This document shows, one piece after another, positions 19,238-29,774 of a stretch of DNA of 64,000 bases (its first letter is position 1; every line of letters starts with the position of its first letter). The translations under genes were made by a program, and so were the position numbers. The notes below the pieces were generated by a model. That model did not search any database and was not told the DNA's origin. It worked only from the letters and a program-made list of their open reading frames with translations. The DNA comes from Clostridiales bacterium (GTDB lineage: Bacteria > Bacillota > Clostridia > Lachnospirales > Lachnospiraceae): assembly GCA_012839295.1 (NCBI GenBank), contig DUNO01000041.1, forward strand, positions 62,001 through 126,000, given 5' to 3'.

Positions 19238-21061
19238 ATGTTTAAGAAAAAGAGCTATTTAAAGAAGTCATTAATGATTTATGCCAGCTTTATAACCGTT
19301 ATAATTATGGCTTTTATTGTAGTGTATTGCATGTCCCAGGCTATGAACATAAAAAAAGATACGGACAGTACCATGAGACAGCTAACCTCAAAAGCTGCCT
19401 CCCAATTCGAAAGCATATTAGATGAAATGAGCAATATTTCCCTTGGAATTGCAAGCAACCAATATGTATATGATGCAATGGAGGATACCCTTTCCCTAAA
19501 TTCCACAAAGAACTATTTCCAGGACCATTTGGAAGAAAAGAAGGTGATCCAGAAGGAAATCATCGCTTTGTGCGGCACTCATTTTGCCAATAAGAGCTTT
19601 AATGTAATTTCGGAACAATATGACTGGCTGGAGCTGAACATATATGAATCGGACAGGCTGACAAAGCAGGATATACAGAATATATCCTGGGTCAGGCATG
19701 TATTTGAAAATAAGTTAAGTAAATATATCTCGCCGGTGGGTAAGGATGAGTATGGGAGGACGGAGGAAGGGACTTTTTCCTTTGTACGGGCAATCCAAAA
19801 TGAATTCCATCATTATGGGCTTATCGATATCCAATATGAGAAAAAATTCCTGGACGAAATCTTTATCATGCAGCTGCAGGGTAATGATATGTCCGCCATT
19901 GTTACGGATGACGCAGGGCTGTTTTATGCTACGGACAATGCACCCCTCCATTCCCTTAACCAGTTGGAAGGCCTTGCATTCGGTAAGGCAGATTCCCAGA
20001 CAATAAATGATGTTCTCCTATCCGACGGAAAATATACGGTTTGCACCCAGAAAATAAATAATTACAATATGACGGTATATATTATGATCAGCACGAAGGA
20101 GTATTTAAGGCCGATCTATGATGCCTCCGGCTCCGTCCTCCTCTTTGGGTTTTTTATATTACTGCTGTTATTAGTCGTTGTTTATATCATATCTTATAAT
20201 TTATATAAGCCAATCCGTCAGTTAAGGAATACCATAGACCATATGGATTACTTAAGCCTTTCCCTGGATTTGCAGGTGGATAGCTCCAATAATGAAATCC
20301 TGTTATTAACCAATGCCTTCGATAAAATGTTTGAAGGAATTAAGCGTACCAGAAACGAGCTGGTTGAATCCAGGACAAGGGAGCTAAAGGCTAATTATCA
20401 GGTTTTACAGGAGCAGATCAATCCTCATTTTATGCATAATATATTATCCGTGATTGGCCTTATGGGATATCAGAAGGATGCACCGGAGATTATGGATATC
20501 TGTTCCCAGCTGACCCGGATGCTGCAGTATTCTACCGGAACGGGATCTGCCGTAGTTAAGGTATGTGAAGAATTCGAGCATGTGGAAACCTATTTGAGAC
20601 TAATGAAATACCGGTATTTGGACATGCTCCAGTATACGGTCCGGATGGATAAGGGATTAAAAAATGTGGAGATCCCCAAATTCATATTGCAGCCATTAGC
20701 AGAGAATTGTTTCCAGCATAGCTTTGCGAACCATGTTAAAACAAAATATATAATTTCCATTGAAGGAAGGATAACGGCAAAGGGCTGGGAAATCTCCGTA
20801 GCGGATAATGGTTCCGGTTTTACCCGGGAATCCGTGGAGAAATTAAAGGGTCAGTTCCGTGAGATCGAAAAACGGATACAAAACGGGGAAGCCATGCCGG
20901 ATACGGAAATCGGAGGCCTGGCATTAATTAATACCTATGCAAGGCTCTATCTGTATTCCCACGGACAGATACAGATAAAAATCGAGGAAAGCAGCATGGG
21001 CGGTTCCTGTGTTTCTATCTATATGAAGGAGGGTTTTGATGGTAAACTTGATGGTTGTTGA
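19238..21061 (+). CDS. Sensor histidine kinase, YesM/LytS type
   Basis: 607 aa. One membrane helix near residues 12-32, a large extracellular sensor region, a second helix near 300-325 followed by a HAMP region, then the His_kinase motif LQEQINPHFMHNILSVIG whose PHF histidine is phosphorylated, and a C-terminal ATPase domain with LQPLAENCFQH and VADNGSGF. Such kinases sense extracellular carbohydrate, often with the adjacent binding protein. Its end overlaps the response-regulator start by 23 bases. The ribosome site is modest. Confidence 0.92.
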   Translation: MFKKKSYLKKSLMIYASFITVIIMAFIVVYCMSQAMNIKKDTDSTMRQLTSKAASQFESILDEMSNISLGIASNQYVYDAMEDTLSLNSTKNYFQDHLEEKKVIQKEIIALCGTHFANKSFNVISEQYDWLELNIYESDRLTKQDIQNISWVRHVFENKLSKYISPVGKDEYGRTEEGTFSFVRAIQNEFHHYGLIDIQYEKKFLDEIFIMQLQGNDMSAIVTDDAGLFYATDNAPLHSLNQLEGLAFGKADSQTINDVLLSDGKYTVCTQKINNYNMTVYIMISTKEYLRPIYDASGSVLLFGFFILLLLLVVVYIISYNLYKPIRQLRNTIDHMDYLSLSLDLQVDSSNNEILLLTNAFDKMFEGIKRTRNELVESRTRELKANYQVLQEQINPHFMHNILSVIGLMGYQKDAPEIMDICSQLTRMLQYSTGTGSAVVKVCEEFEHVETYLRLMKYRYLDMLQYTVRMDKGLKNVEIPKFILQPLAENCFQHSFANHVKTKYIISIEGRITAKGWEISVADNGSGFTRESVEKLKGQFREIEKRIQNGEAMPDTEIGGLALINTYARLYLYSHGQIQIKIEESSMGGSCVSIYMKEGFDGKLDGC

Positions 21062-22577
21062 AGATGAACCTGCTATTTTGCTTGGCGTTGTACAGCTCAT
21101 AAAAAACCTTGACCTTCCCATTACGGTTGTGGCCAGCTGTACGAACGGAGCGATGGCTTTAAAGCGGCTGGAGGATGTAAGTGTAGACCTTGTGATTACG
21201 GATATCCGTATGCCTGTCATGAACGGCCTCAAATTAATTGAAGAAGCCAAAAAACAGTATCCGGACATAGAATTTATAGTTTTAAGTGGATACAGTGAAT
21301 TTGAATATGCAAGAACGGCCCTGCGCTTTGGCGTTGGGGATTATATCTTAAAGCCTCCGAAGCAGGAGGAGACCTACTCGGTATTAAAGAAATTGTGTGA
21401 GAAAATCGAAGAGCAGAAAAAGAAAAGGGATTATCAGATTATAGAAAGCATTATTTTTTCCGAGAACTATGATGCCGGTATGGACATTATGGAACGGTTT
21501 AAGGACAAATATTGTTATTTGCTTTTTGCCTGTGCAGGGCCTTATTCCGCCTGGGCAGAAAGCCTGATCCGCCCCGATGGGGCTATCTGGGACAGGGAGC
21601 ATATTGAAAAACAGCTTGGAAGTAAGTTAGGCGGTCATTGTACCTACTACGTGTTTGACGCCAAATTAGGGAATGAAAAGCTCATCTTTTTAGCTTCTGA
21701 GGAAGAGGCAATCATACCGGTGAAGCAGCTGGTAAACCAGCTTGCAAGGTATGAGCGACTGTTAGACCTTCCAATCAGCATCGTTTTAAGTGAGCGTTTT
21801 TCTGATATCAAGGAAGCCAGGAGCGTGTACCGGAAGCTCAGGCTAAGCATGGGCAACAGCGTGATTATAGGAAAAAGCCACATGGTCATGCTGGATGATA
21901 AGAATACAATCGAAAATTATATTGCCATTGATAATAATGAAAGAAGCAACATACAAAAATTCATCGAAAAGGATGATTTTAAAAGCCTGGTACAGGTATT
22001 TAACCAATTGTGCCAGCGGTGGAAAAAGGAAAAAACCTCACAGGCCAACTGTGAGTTCAGTGTGAAATACTTAATTTCTGAAATATACCGGAATTACAAC
22101 GAGTTAAAAAAGGAGTACTCCATTGAGGAGTTATTGGGACGGGTAGAGGAAGTAATAGGAACCTCTGTCAGCTTTGAGCAGTTTAATTTGGGCATTGTTG
22201 AAATTATTGAGGATATTAACCGGAAGGTGCGGGGTATAAAGTCAAATCTAAAAATTGATGATGTGGTGGAGCTTTTCTATGAGCTAATCACCAACAATTA
22301 TGCCCAGGACATATCCATTGAGCAGTTTGCCGGGCAGTTCGGGTACAACCCTACCTATGTGGCAAACATGTTTACCGCAATAAAAAAGATATCCCCGAAT
22401 AAGCTGGTGATACAGTTTAGGATGAATAAAGCGAAGGAATTATTGAAGGAATCGGATTACTTACTAAAGGACATTGCGGCCATGATTGGCTATAATGATG
22501 TATCCTATTTTAGCAGGATATTTAAAGAGGTTACGGGAGAAAGCCCCAAGCAGTTCAGGGAAAAAGAAGCCCCGTAA
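21039..22577 (+). CDS. AraC-type response regulator, YesN type
   Basis: 512 aa. N-terminal receiver domain with acidic pocket VVEDE and phospho-acceptor Asp55 in VITDIRMP, a long linker, and a C-terminal AraC double helix-turn-helix (NKAKELLKESDYLLKDIA; YNDVSYFSRIFKEVTGESP). The start is the ATG at 21039 after AAGGAGGG, inside the kinase gene; an adjacent in-frame TTG is rejected. It probably activates the importer and glycosidase genes, and the direct repeats at 15978-16010 are the best candidate site. Confidence 0.93.
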   Translation: MVNLMVVEDEPAILLGVVQLIKNLDLPITVVASCTNGAMALKRLEDVSVDLVITDIRMPVMNGLKLIEEAKKQYPDIEFIVLSGYSEFEYARTALRFGVGDYILKPPKQEETYSVLKKLCEKIEEQKKKRDYQIIESIIFSENYDAGMDIMERFKDKYCYLLFACAGPYSAWAESLIRPDGAIWDREHIEKQLGSKLGGHCTYYVFDAKLGNEKLIFLASEEEAIIPVKQLVNQLARYERLLDLPISIVLSERFSDIKEARSVYRKLRLSMGNSVIIGKSHMVMLDDKNTIENYIAIDNNERSNIQKFIEKDDFKSLVQVFNQLCQRWKKEKTSQANCEFSVKYLISEIYRNYNELKKEYSIEELLGRVEEVIGTSVSFEQFNLGIVEIIEDINRKVRGIKSNLKIDDVVELFYELITNNYAQDISIEQFAGQFGYNPTYVANMFTAIKKISPNKLVIQFRMNKAKELLKESDYLLKDIAAMIGYNDVSYFSRIFKEVTGESPKQFREKEAP

Positions 22578-22616
22578 AACCGGAAGCAGGGCCGCGATAG
22601 TTGGGAAGGAGTTTAT

Positions 22617-24638
22617 ATGTCAGTATTTTTTGGTGTGGATTATTACCCGGAGCATTGGGCCAGGGACAGATGGGAAACCGATGCAAAGCTGATGCAGGAA
22701 ATGGGATTAAACATTGTGCGCATGGGGGAATTCTCCTGGGCTAAATTTGAGCCCGGGGAGGGGGAATTTCATTTTGAATGGCTTGATGAAGCTATTGCTT
22801 TATTAGCGGGCCATGGCATTAAAACTTTAATTGGCACCCCTACGGCAGCTCCTCCGGCCTGGATTATTGAAAAGGATCCGGATATCCTGCCCGTAGATTC
22901 CCAGGGGCAGCAAAAAGGGTTCGGGGGACGCCACCATGACTGCCAGAGCAATGTGAAATACAGGGAGCATATCAGGCGGCTGGTTACGGCTATGGCAGAG
23001 CATTACAAAGACAATGAAAATGTGGTCGGATGGCAGATCGATAATGAGCTGGGGAACAGCCATGAGGACTTATGTATGTGTGATTCCTGCCGCCACGCTT
23101 TCCAGCAGTGGCTTAAGAAGAAATACGGCAGCATTGAGAATTTAAATAAAGAATGGGGAACTGTCTTTTGGAGCCAGGACTATGATAAATTCAGCCAGAT
23201 ACCTGCACCGAAGGTAACACCCACCATGCACAATCCCTCCCTGCTATTGGACTGGAAACGGTTTTGTTCGGATCTGGTAGTAGATTTCCAGAAGCTCCAG
23301 GTTGATATTATAAAAAGCATCTGCCCCCATCAGCCGGTTACCCATAATCTCATGGGTCTATATGATAAGACGGATTACTTTGATTTGGCTTCCGATCTGG
23401 ACTTTGCCTCTAACGACCAGTATCCTACAGGGTATTATTTTACTCCGCCGGGGCAGCCCTCTTACGAAATCTCAGCCTGCCTTGATTTTATACGGTCCGT
23501 AAAAAAGAAGAATTTCTGGATGATGGAGCTGGAGTCCGGGCCAACGGGAGGAGCCTTTATCGGGCGTATGCCAAGGCCGGGACAGTTAAGGCTTTGGACC
23601 TTACATTGCATTGCCCATGGGTCGGATACCATTGTGTATTTCCGTTGGAGAACCTGTTTATTTGGGACGGAGCAGTTCTGGCATGGAATATTGCCCCACA
23701 ACGGGGTTCCAGGCAGAAGGTACCAGGAATTAAAGGATACTGTGGCAGAGATGGTTCCGGTGCTAAAGGATATCCAGGGAATTGTTCCAAAGGCAGAGGC
23801 GGCAATCCTGTTCTCCTATGACCAGAACAACGCCATCAAAATCCAGCCCCACCATCCTGAGCTGGATTATATAGAACAGGTTAAAAAATATTATGACAGC
23901 TTTTATGAAAGGAATATCCCCCTCGATTTCATCAGTGAAACGGAGGATTTCCAGGATTATAAATTAGTGATAGCCCCCCTGCAGTTTCTAATGGATGCTG
24001 CCCTGGAGGATAAGCTCATGGAGTATGTAAAAAAGGGCGGAAGGCTTGTTCTTACGATGAGGACAGGGGTGAAAAACCGGAATAACGTATGTATGGGCGA
24101 TATGCCCTTACCAGGACGGCTTGGTGGGATGCTGGGAATTAAGATAGAAGATTACGATTGCCCCCTTGGCCTTACGGTAAAGCTGGAATGGACGGGGACA
24201 GGAATAAAAGATCCAGGCCAGGAAGGGGTTGCGGATAAATGGTGCGATATCGTTACCTTAGGGGATGCAAAGCCCCTGGCCTTCTATCGGAGCGAATATT
24301 ATAAGGATACCCCGGCGGTTACTGTAAATAGCTATGGTGCGGGCAAGGCATATTATGTGGCAACGGAGCCGGATAAGCATATTCTTGGCCAGCTGGCGGA
24401 GCTTTTAAGGGAGGAAGCCGGGTTAGAATCCCTGGGGGAATCCCCGAAGGATGTGGAGCTTACCCTCAGGAAGGGAAGAGCCCGGGACTATCTCTTTGCC
24501 ATTAACCATACGGATTGCGGGCAGGAGGTTAGGATCGATAGAATGTGGAAGCGGCTTGACGGCTGCCGGGAGAATGCTTTTGTAGTAGGGGGATATGGTG
24601 TGAATATCTATACCAGGCAAAGCGATGCCGGCCAATAG
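22617..24638 (+). CDS. Beta-galactosidase, GH42
   Basis: 673 aa cytosolic enzyme releasing beta-galactose. The opening GVDYYPEHW is diagnostic. Catalytic acid Glu144 lies in WQIDNELG and the nucleophile Glu304 in WMMELESG. Four Cys (one after GGRHHD and three in CMCDSC) match the zinc site seen in some GH42 enzymes. A trimerisation domain with LFSYDQNNAIKIQP and a small C-terminal domain follow. The start follows AAGGAG. It lies 39 bases after the response-regulator gene, in the same operon. Other GH42 members act on beta-galactans or alpha-L-arabinosides, so the exact linkage is open. Confidence 0.93.
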   Translation: MSVFFGVDYYPEHWARDRWETDAKLMQEMGLNIVRMGEFSWAKFEPGEGEFHFEWLDEAIALLAGHGIKTLIGTPTAAPPAWIIEKDPDILPVDSQGQQKGFGGRHHDCQSNVKYREHIRRLVTAMAEHYKDNENVVGWQIDNELGNSHEDLCMCDSCRHAFQQWLKKKYGSIENLNKEWGTVFWSQDYDKFSQIPAPKVTPTMHNPSLLLDWKRFCSDLVVDFQKLQVDIIKSICPHQPVTHNLMGLYDKTDYFDLASDLDFASNDQYPTGYYFTPPGQPSYEISACLDFIRSVKKKNFWMMELESGPTGGAFIGRMPRPGQLRLWTLHCIAHGSDTIVYFRWRTCLFGTEQFWHGILPHNGVPGRRYQELKDTVAEMVPVLKDIQGIVPKAEAAILFSYDQNNAIKIQPHHPELDYIEQVKKYYDSFYERNIPLDFISETEDFQDYKLVIAPLQFLMDAALEDKLMEYVKKGGRLVLTMRTGVKNRNNVCMGDMPLPGRLGGMLGIKIEDYDCPLGLTVKLEWTGTGIKDPGQEGVADKWCDIVTLGDAKPLAFYRSEYYKDTPAVTVNSYGAGKAYYVATEPDKHILGQLAELLREEAGLESLGESPKDVELTLRKGRARDYLFAINHTDCGQEVRIDRMWKRLDGCRENAFVVGGYGVNIYTRQSDAGQ

Positions 24639-24655
24639 GAAAATAGGAGAATACT

Positions 24656-27268
24656 ATGGGAAACAGGTTTGATGAAGTATATAAGGATCAGTTTGATAAT
24701 TATATTTATCCCTTTTTGTGGATGCATGGGGAAGACCATGCCATATTAGCAGAGGAGCTGGAGCGGATTAAGGAAAGTAATATAAGGGCTATCTGCGTGG
24801 AAGCAAGGCCCCATCCGGATTTTGGCGGGGAACAGTGGTGGAGGGACATGGATGTGGTCATGGACTTTGCCAGGAAAAATGAGATGAAGGTATGGCTCCT
24901 GGATGATGACCGCTTCCCTACGGGACATGCCAATAAGGCGTTTTCTGACGGAAACAATGAATTAGCCAATGAATTTTTGACCAGCTGGAGTACGGATGTG
25001 GTGGGGCCTATCAAGAACAGTGCCATGATCGTCCAGCCGGTTTTAAAGTCCGATAGTAAATTAATCGGTGCCGTTGCCTGCAAAAGAGTGAGTGAAGATA
25101 CCACGGAACTGGATTTAAGCAGCTGTATTGACTTAACAGGCAATATTAAAAATGGGTGGCTCCGTTTTGACGTGCCGGAAGGGTTGTGGCGCATCCTGCT
25201 TTTCTTTACGACCCATCAGGGGGATGGCAAGTTGGACTACTTTAATATTCTTAATTCCAAATCCGTCCGCTTGTTGATTGACCGGGTCTTTGAACCTCAT
25301 TTTGAACGTTATGGGGAGGATTTTGGCAAGACCTTTACCGGGTTCTTTTCCGATGAGCCGGAATTTGCCAATCTGCCGGGATATGATTTCCAGGCGAGGC
25401 TTGGGAAGAATATGAAGTTTATTCCCTGGAGCGGGGAGCTGTATGCCCGTCTGAAAAAAAGATGGGGGGACAGTCTGGTTACCAGGCTTCCGGCACTCTG
25501 GTATGGGGCGATGGAGGAGACGGGTCATATCCGGTTTGAGTATATGGATGAGGTGACAAAGCAGTTAAAGTATGCTTTTTCGGACCAGATCGGGGACTGG
25601 TGCAAGGCGCATGGTGTAATCCATGTGGGACATATTATTGAGGATGATAATTCCCATGGACGGTTGGGCTGCAGTACGGGGCATTATTTCAGGAGCTCCT
25701 CCGGCATGGGGATGGCAGGGATTGATGTGGTGCTGCTCCAGATCATGCCAGGAATGAACCAGGTAATACATCAATGGGTAGCTTCTGACCGGGACGGGGA
25801 GTTTTTCCACTACGGCCTTGGTAAAATGGGGAGCTCCCTGGCACATATTGACAGAGAGAAAAATGGCAATGCCATGTGTGAAATTTTTGGAGCCTTTGGC
25901 TGGCAGGAAGGTATTTCTTTAATGAAGTGGCTGGCCGATCATATGCTGAGCAGGGGGATCAACTACTTTGTACCCCATGCTTTTTCACCAAGAAGCTTTC
26001 CGGATTTAGACTGCCCGCCCCATTTTTATGCAAGGGGGAATCATCCCCAGTTTAAATACTTTGGGCAATTAATGAAATATATGAACAGGGCAGCCCATCT
26101 GCTTACGGGAGGCGATTACCTGGCCCAGATTGCAGTCCTTTACCATGGGGAGGCAGAATGGGCGGGAGAAGCTATGCTGTTCCAGAAGCCGGTGCGGGTT
26201 TTTTTAGAGAACCAGATGGAATGTGATGTGATACCGGCAGATGTGTTTTCAAAAGAGAATCCCTATCATATGACCTTTGACGGTTGTATCCGTATTGGGA
26301 AGCAAAGATATGAAGCCCTGGTAGTGCCCTACAGTGAATATTTACCGGAAGAGGCTGCAGGAGCCGTGGTTGCCCTTATAGAAAAAGGCTTCCCTGTATT
26401 CTTTGTCGGAGGCTATCCTGGGAAAATCTGTGAATCCATACCGGAGGAAAAATCATTGCTAAAAGGTCTTGAGGCGGCAGGGGAAGCAGGCCTTAAGGAT
26501 CTGGCTTCTGCAGTAGCGGGAAGAATTAGTCCAAGAGTGCGGATGAAGCAGGCTTTCCCGGATCTGCGTACCTACACTTACCGTAACGATTATGGCATCG
26601 CACTATATTGCTTTAATGAAAGTACGACGCAGCCCGTTGATTCACAGATTGAGATAAATTTAGAAGAGGGTTGTGAAATGGCAGTCCGCTATGATGTGTG
26701 GAATAATATCCGGTATGCCCTGCCTTCAAAGAGGGAGGGAAACCGGCTCATTGTTCCCGTACAGTTAGAGTGTGGAGAAGCTGCAATTTTACTCTTCCAG
26801 AAAGAAGCAATGGATCTTCCCCTTTATAAACCCTGGCCAAAGGAAGGGGCCAAATTAGATGGGGAATGGAGCATTTCTTATAGCAACATTATCGGTTATC
26901 CTGCTTTTCAGGTGCTGGCAGAGTGTAAGGGTGAAGAGGAATTGCCGGATCTGACGGACTGGGCAGTAGAGCAGAAATTCTGCGGCATGCTGCGGTATGA
27001 AACAAGCATTGCCTCGGAGCAAGACTGTACGGTCTGCTTACGGCTGGGGGACGGGGCAGATGCAGCGGAGATCTATATAAACGGTGCCAGTGCAGGAATG
27101 CTTGCCGGAGCCCCTTATTGTAAGGAAATCCCATTGGCAAAGGGCAGGAATCAATTGATTATTGAGCTTGCTGTGACACCGGTATGGAGTGTAGGGGATG
27201 ATTGGTCATCCCTGACGGTTCTGCCTCCGTTGGGATTAATACAGAAACCATATCTGACATATCTTTAA
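24656..27268 (+). CDS. Large glycoside hydrolase, GH106-like
   Basis: 870 aa, no signal peptide. An N-terminal TIM-barrel-like domain begins FLWMHGEDHAILAEELERI, followed by ICVEARPHPDFGGEQWWRDM and VWLLDDDRFPTGHAN, the pattern of GH106 rhamnosidase-type proteins often annotated only as glycosyl hydrolase. A central region holds FFSDEPEFANLPGY and HVGHIIEDDNSHGRLG, rich in acidic and His residues suited to a catalytic site. A C-terminal beta-sandwich of the GH2 sugar-binding type ends the protein (AEIYINGASAGMLAG). It follows the GH42 gene by 17 bases. Rhamnosidase activity is inferred from distant similarity and from the GH78 neighbour; another activity is possible. Confidence 0.7.
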   Translation: MGNRFDEVYKDQFDNYIYPFLWMHGEDHAILAEELERIKESNIRAICVEARPHPDFGGEQWWRDMDVVMDFARKNEMKVWLLDDDRFPTGHANKAFSDGNNELANEFLTSWSTDVVGPIKNSAMIVQPVLKSDSKLIGAVACKRVSEDTTELDLSSCIDLTGNIKNGWLRFDVPEGLWRILLFFTTHQGDGKLDYFNILNSKSVRLLIDRVFEPHFERYGEDFGKTFTGFFSDEPEFANLPGYDFQARLGKNMKFIPWSGELYARLKKRWGDSLVTRLPALWYGAMEETGHIRFEYMDEVTKQLKYAFSDQIGDWCKAHGVIHVGHIIEDDNSHGRLGCSTGHYFRSSSGMGMAGIDVVLLQIMPGMNQVIHQWVASDRDGEFFHYGLGKMGSSLAHIDREKNGNAMCEIFGAFGWQEGISLMKWLADHMLSRGINYFVPHAFSPRSFPDLDCPPHFYARGNHPQFKYFGQLMKYMNRAAHLLTGGDYLAQIAVLYHGEAEWAGEAMLFQKPVRVFLENQMECDVIPADVFSKENPYHMTFDGCIRIGKQRYEALVVPYSEYLPEEAAGAVVALIEKGFPVFFVGGYPGKICESIPEEKSLLKGLEAAGEAGLKDLASAVAGRISPRVRMKQAFPDLRTYTYRNDYGIALYCFNESTTQPVDSQIEINLEEGCEMAVRYDVWNNIRYALPSKREGNRLIVPVQLECGEAAILLFQKEAMDLPLYKPWPKEGAKLDGEWSISYSNIIGYPAFQVLAECKGEEELPDLTDWAVEQKFCGMLRYETSIASEQDCTVCLRLGDGADAAEIYINGASAGMLAGAPYCKEIPLAKGRNQLIIELAVTPVWSVGDDWSSLTVLPPLGLIQKPYLTYL

Positions 27269-27326
27269 ATATAGTGTAAAAATAGTGTAAAAAACGTTAC
27301 AACTCTTTTAAACTGGAGGAAAGATT

Positions 27327-29774
27327 ATGGAAACAAAACTTTGGTACCGGCAGCCTGCGAAAGGCTTTACGGAAAGCCTGCCAGTGGGAAATGGGAACCT
27401 GGGTGCCATGGTTTACGGCGGTTATGGAGAAGAAAAAATTTCTTTAAATAGTGATACCCTATGGTCTGGGTATCCCAAAAAAGACCGGAATGTAGTCCAT
27501 GTTCCTGAAGAGATCCTGAATAATGTAAGGGAGCTTATCCTTCAGGGAGAATACCACAAAGCGGAGAAGCTGGTGGAAGAAAGGATGCTCGGGACCTGGA
27601 ATGAATCCTATGTGTCCATGGGTACCTTGAAATTAAAATACTTAGATCCCTCTCTCCCGGTCAATTACCGGAGGGAGCTTGATTTAGCCACAGCAATTGC
27701 AGGGACAAATATAGAAACCAGGGAAGGGAAGATAAATAGCGAGGTCTTTATTTCGGCAAAAGCCCAGGCCCTCATTATTAATATTACCAGTGAAGGAAAG
27801 CCCCTATCCCTGGAGGTAACCTTGGAGAGCAGCCTTAGGTTTGAGCTCTCCCAGGGAGAAACGGGGGCTTTATTATTGCAGGGAATTGCTCCAAGCCATG
27901 TGGAGCCAAATTATATACCGGCTGACCATCCAGTCCTCTATGATGAAAAAAACAGGGGTATCCGCTTTTGTATACAGGCAGATGTAAGCGAAACTGACGG
28001 AAAGATTATCAGGAGCCAAGAGGCAGTCACAATACTGGAGGCGACCAGGGTAACTCTTGTTATAACTGCGGAAAATGGCTTCCGGGGTTATAATAAAGCT
28101 TTGGAGGCCTCCTATGAGGCTTTGGAATATAACTGTAATAAGCGGTACCAATTGCTGAAAAACACATTATACCAGCAGCTTAGGGAAGACCAGATAGAAG
28201 AACACGATAGCTTATTTGGAAGAGTAAAGTTTGATTTGTTTGAAGAGGGGATATCTGATGGGCAGCAGCCTATAGATAGGCTATCTGTAGACGAGCTGCC
28301 TGTAGATGAACGACTGGAGCGGATAAAACAGGGAAAGGAAGATAAGGGTCTTATCGAGCTATTATTTCAATATGGAAGATATCTTCTCATCTGTTCCTCC
28401 AGGGATAGCGGGATCCTGACCCAGCCACCCAATTTACAGGGGATCTGGTGCGAAGATGTCCGTTCCGTGTGGAGCAGCAACTGGACCACCAATATTAATC
28501 TGGAAATGAATTACTGGCTGTCCGGCGTCTGCAACTTAAGTGAATGTGATCTTCCGCTGATACGGATGCTGGAGGAATTAAAGGAAGCGGGGGAGGCTAC
28601 AGCCAGGGAAAGCCTTCACAGCAGGGGCTTTGCGGTAAACCATAATGTGGATTTATGGAGGCAGACTGCCCAGGTAGGAGGGGAAGTCAAATATGCGTTC
28701 TGGCCTATGGCAGGGGTATGGCTGTGCTCCCATCTATACCAGCATTTCTTATTTACTGGAGACCTTGAGTTTTTAGAGGAAAAGGCTTTGCCGGTCATGA
28801 AGGCCTCGGCTTATTTTTGCCTGGACTGGCTGAAAGAGGGAAAGGATGGGCTGCTCCATACCTGCCCGTCCACCTCACCGGAAAATACATTTTACGACAA
28901 GGATGGGCGGGAATGCAGTGTAAGCTATTCCTCCACCATGGATATCGCCCTGATCCGGGAATTATTCTGTAACCTGGCGGAGGTGTTGGATATCCTGGAT
29001 GCGGAAGCTGCTTTGGCAAAGCAGTTAATGGCTGCGATTGATAAACTACCAGGATATAAAATTGGTGTGCACGGGCAGCTGCAGGAATGGATTGAGGATT
29101 TTGAGGAATGCGACAGCGGACACAGGCATTTTGCACATTTGGTGGGATTCCATCCCTTTAACCAGATCAATCAAAAGGATACACCAGAATTGGTTGCTGC
29201 AGTTAAGAGCACCATTGAGAGAAGAATTGAGAACAGGAAGATCCATATAGGCTGGAACTGTGCCTGGCTGGTTAATTTTTATGCCAGGCTGGGAGATGGG
29301 AATAAAGCGGAACATTGCCTGAAGCAGCTGTTGGGTTACTCTGTATATGATAACCTGTTTGATTTACACCCGCCTCTCGGGGAAAATGAAGGGGAAAGGG
29401 AGATTTTCCAGATTGACGGAAATTTTGGTGCTACAGCAGGCATAGCGGAGATGCTGCTGCAAAGTCACCTTGGTACAATTTCCCTGCTTCCTGCCCTGCC
29501 CTCAAGCTGGGGAAAAGGTAGGATCACCGGACTGCGGGCAAGGGGCGGAGCGGAAGTGGATCTGGAATGGGAAGAAGGAAAGCTTTCCAAGGCAGTAATT
29601 AAACCGATGGCAAATCAGGAGATCCGCCTGGAGTATGATACAGCTTTTGCTGTTTTCAGCAATGATATTCCCGTAGAATGTTCTTATATAAAAGAAGGCA
29701 GCAGGCAAATAACAAAATTTAATGGTACCAGGAGGGATAGCTTCACAGTCAGGCCTAAGACGATGTCGAAATGA
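27327..29774 (+). CDS. Alpha-L-fucosidase/galactosidase, GH95
   Basis: 815 aa. Starts LWYRQPAKGFTESLPVGNGNLGAM, the GH95 signature, after GGAGG. The (alpha/alpha)6 barrel contains NWTTNINLEMNYW with the Asn pair that assists catalysis, CPSTSPENTF with the probable general acid near Glu519, and QIDGNFGATAGIAEMLLQSH with the conserved Asp. No signal peptide. GH95 enzymes remove alpha-1,2-L-fucose or alpha-L-galactose. A short in-frame repeat of five residues is encoded at 28269-28313. It is the last gene of the glycan-utilization operon. Confidence 0.92.
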   Translation: METKLWYRQPAKGFTESLPVGNGNLGAMVYGGYGEEKISLNSDTLWSGYPKKDRNVVHVPEEILNNVRELILQGEYHKAEKLVEERMLGTWNESYVSMGTLKLKYLDPSLPVNYRRELDLATAIAGTNIETREGKINSEVFISAKAQALIINITSEGKPLSLEVTLESSLRFELSQGETGALLLQGIAPSHVEPNYIPADHPVLYDEKNRGIRFCIQADVSETDGKIIRSQEAVTILEATRVTLVITAENGFRGYNKALEASYEALEYNCNKRYQLLKNTLYQQLREDQIEEHDSLFGRVKFDLFEEGISDGQQPIDRLSVDELPVDERLERIKQGKEDKGLIELLFQYGRYLLICSSRDSGILTQPPNLQGIWCEDVRSVWSSNWTTNINLEMNYWLSGVCNLSECDLPLIRMLEELKEAGEATARESLHSRGFAVNHNVDLWRQTAQVGGEVKYAFWPMAGVWLCSHLYQHFLFTGDLEFLEEKALPVMKASAYFCLDWLKEGKDGLLHTCPSTSPENTFYDKDGRECSVSYSSTMDIALIRELFCNLAEVLDILDAEAALAKQLMAAIDKLPGYKIGVHGQLQEWIEDFEECDSGHRHFAHLVGFHPFNQINQKDTPELVAAVKSTIERRIENRKIHIGWNCAWLVNFYARLGDGNKAEHCLKQLLGYSVYDNLFDLHPPLGENEGEREIFQIDGNFGATAGIAEMLLQSHLGTISLLPALPSSWGKGRITGLRARGGAEVDLEWEEGKLSKAVIKPMANQEIRLEYDTAFAVFSNDIPVECSYIKEGSRQITKFNGTRRDSFTVRPKTMSK
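28269..28313 (+). repeat. 15-bp in-frame repeat in the GH95 gene
   Basis: Three 15-bp units encode PIDRL, SVDEL and PVDER in a hydrophilic loop ahead of the catalytic barrel. Confidence 0.6.

Noticed and set aside
27269-27326. Catabolite-repression (cre) site before the GH95 gene
   Set aside because: TGTAAAAAACGTTACA has wrong spacing for the cre consensus.
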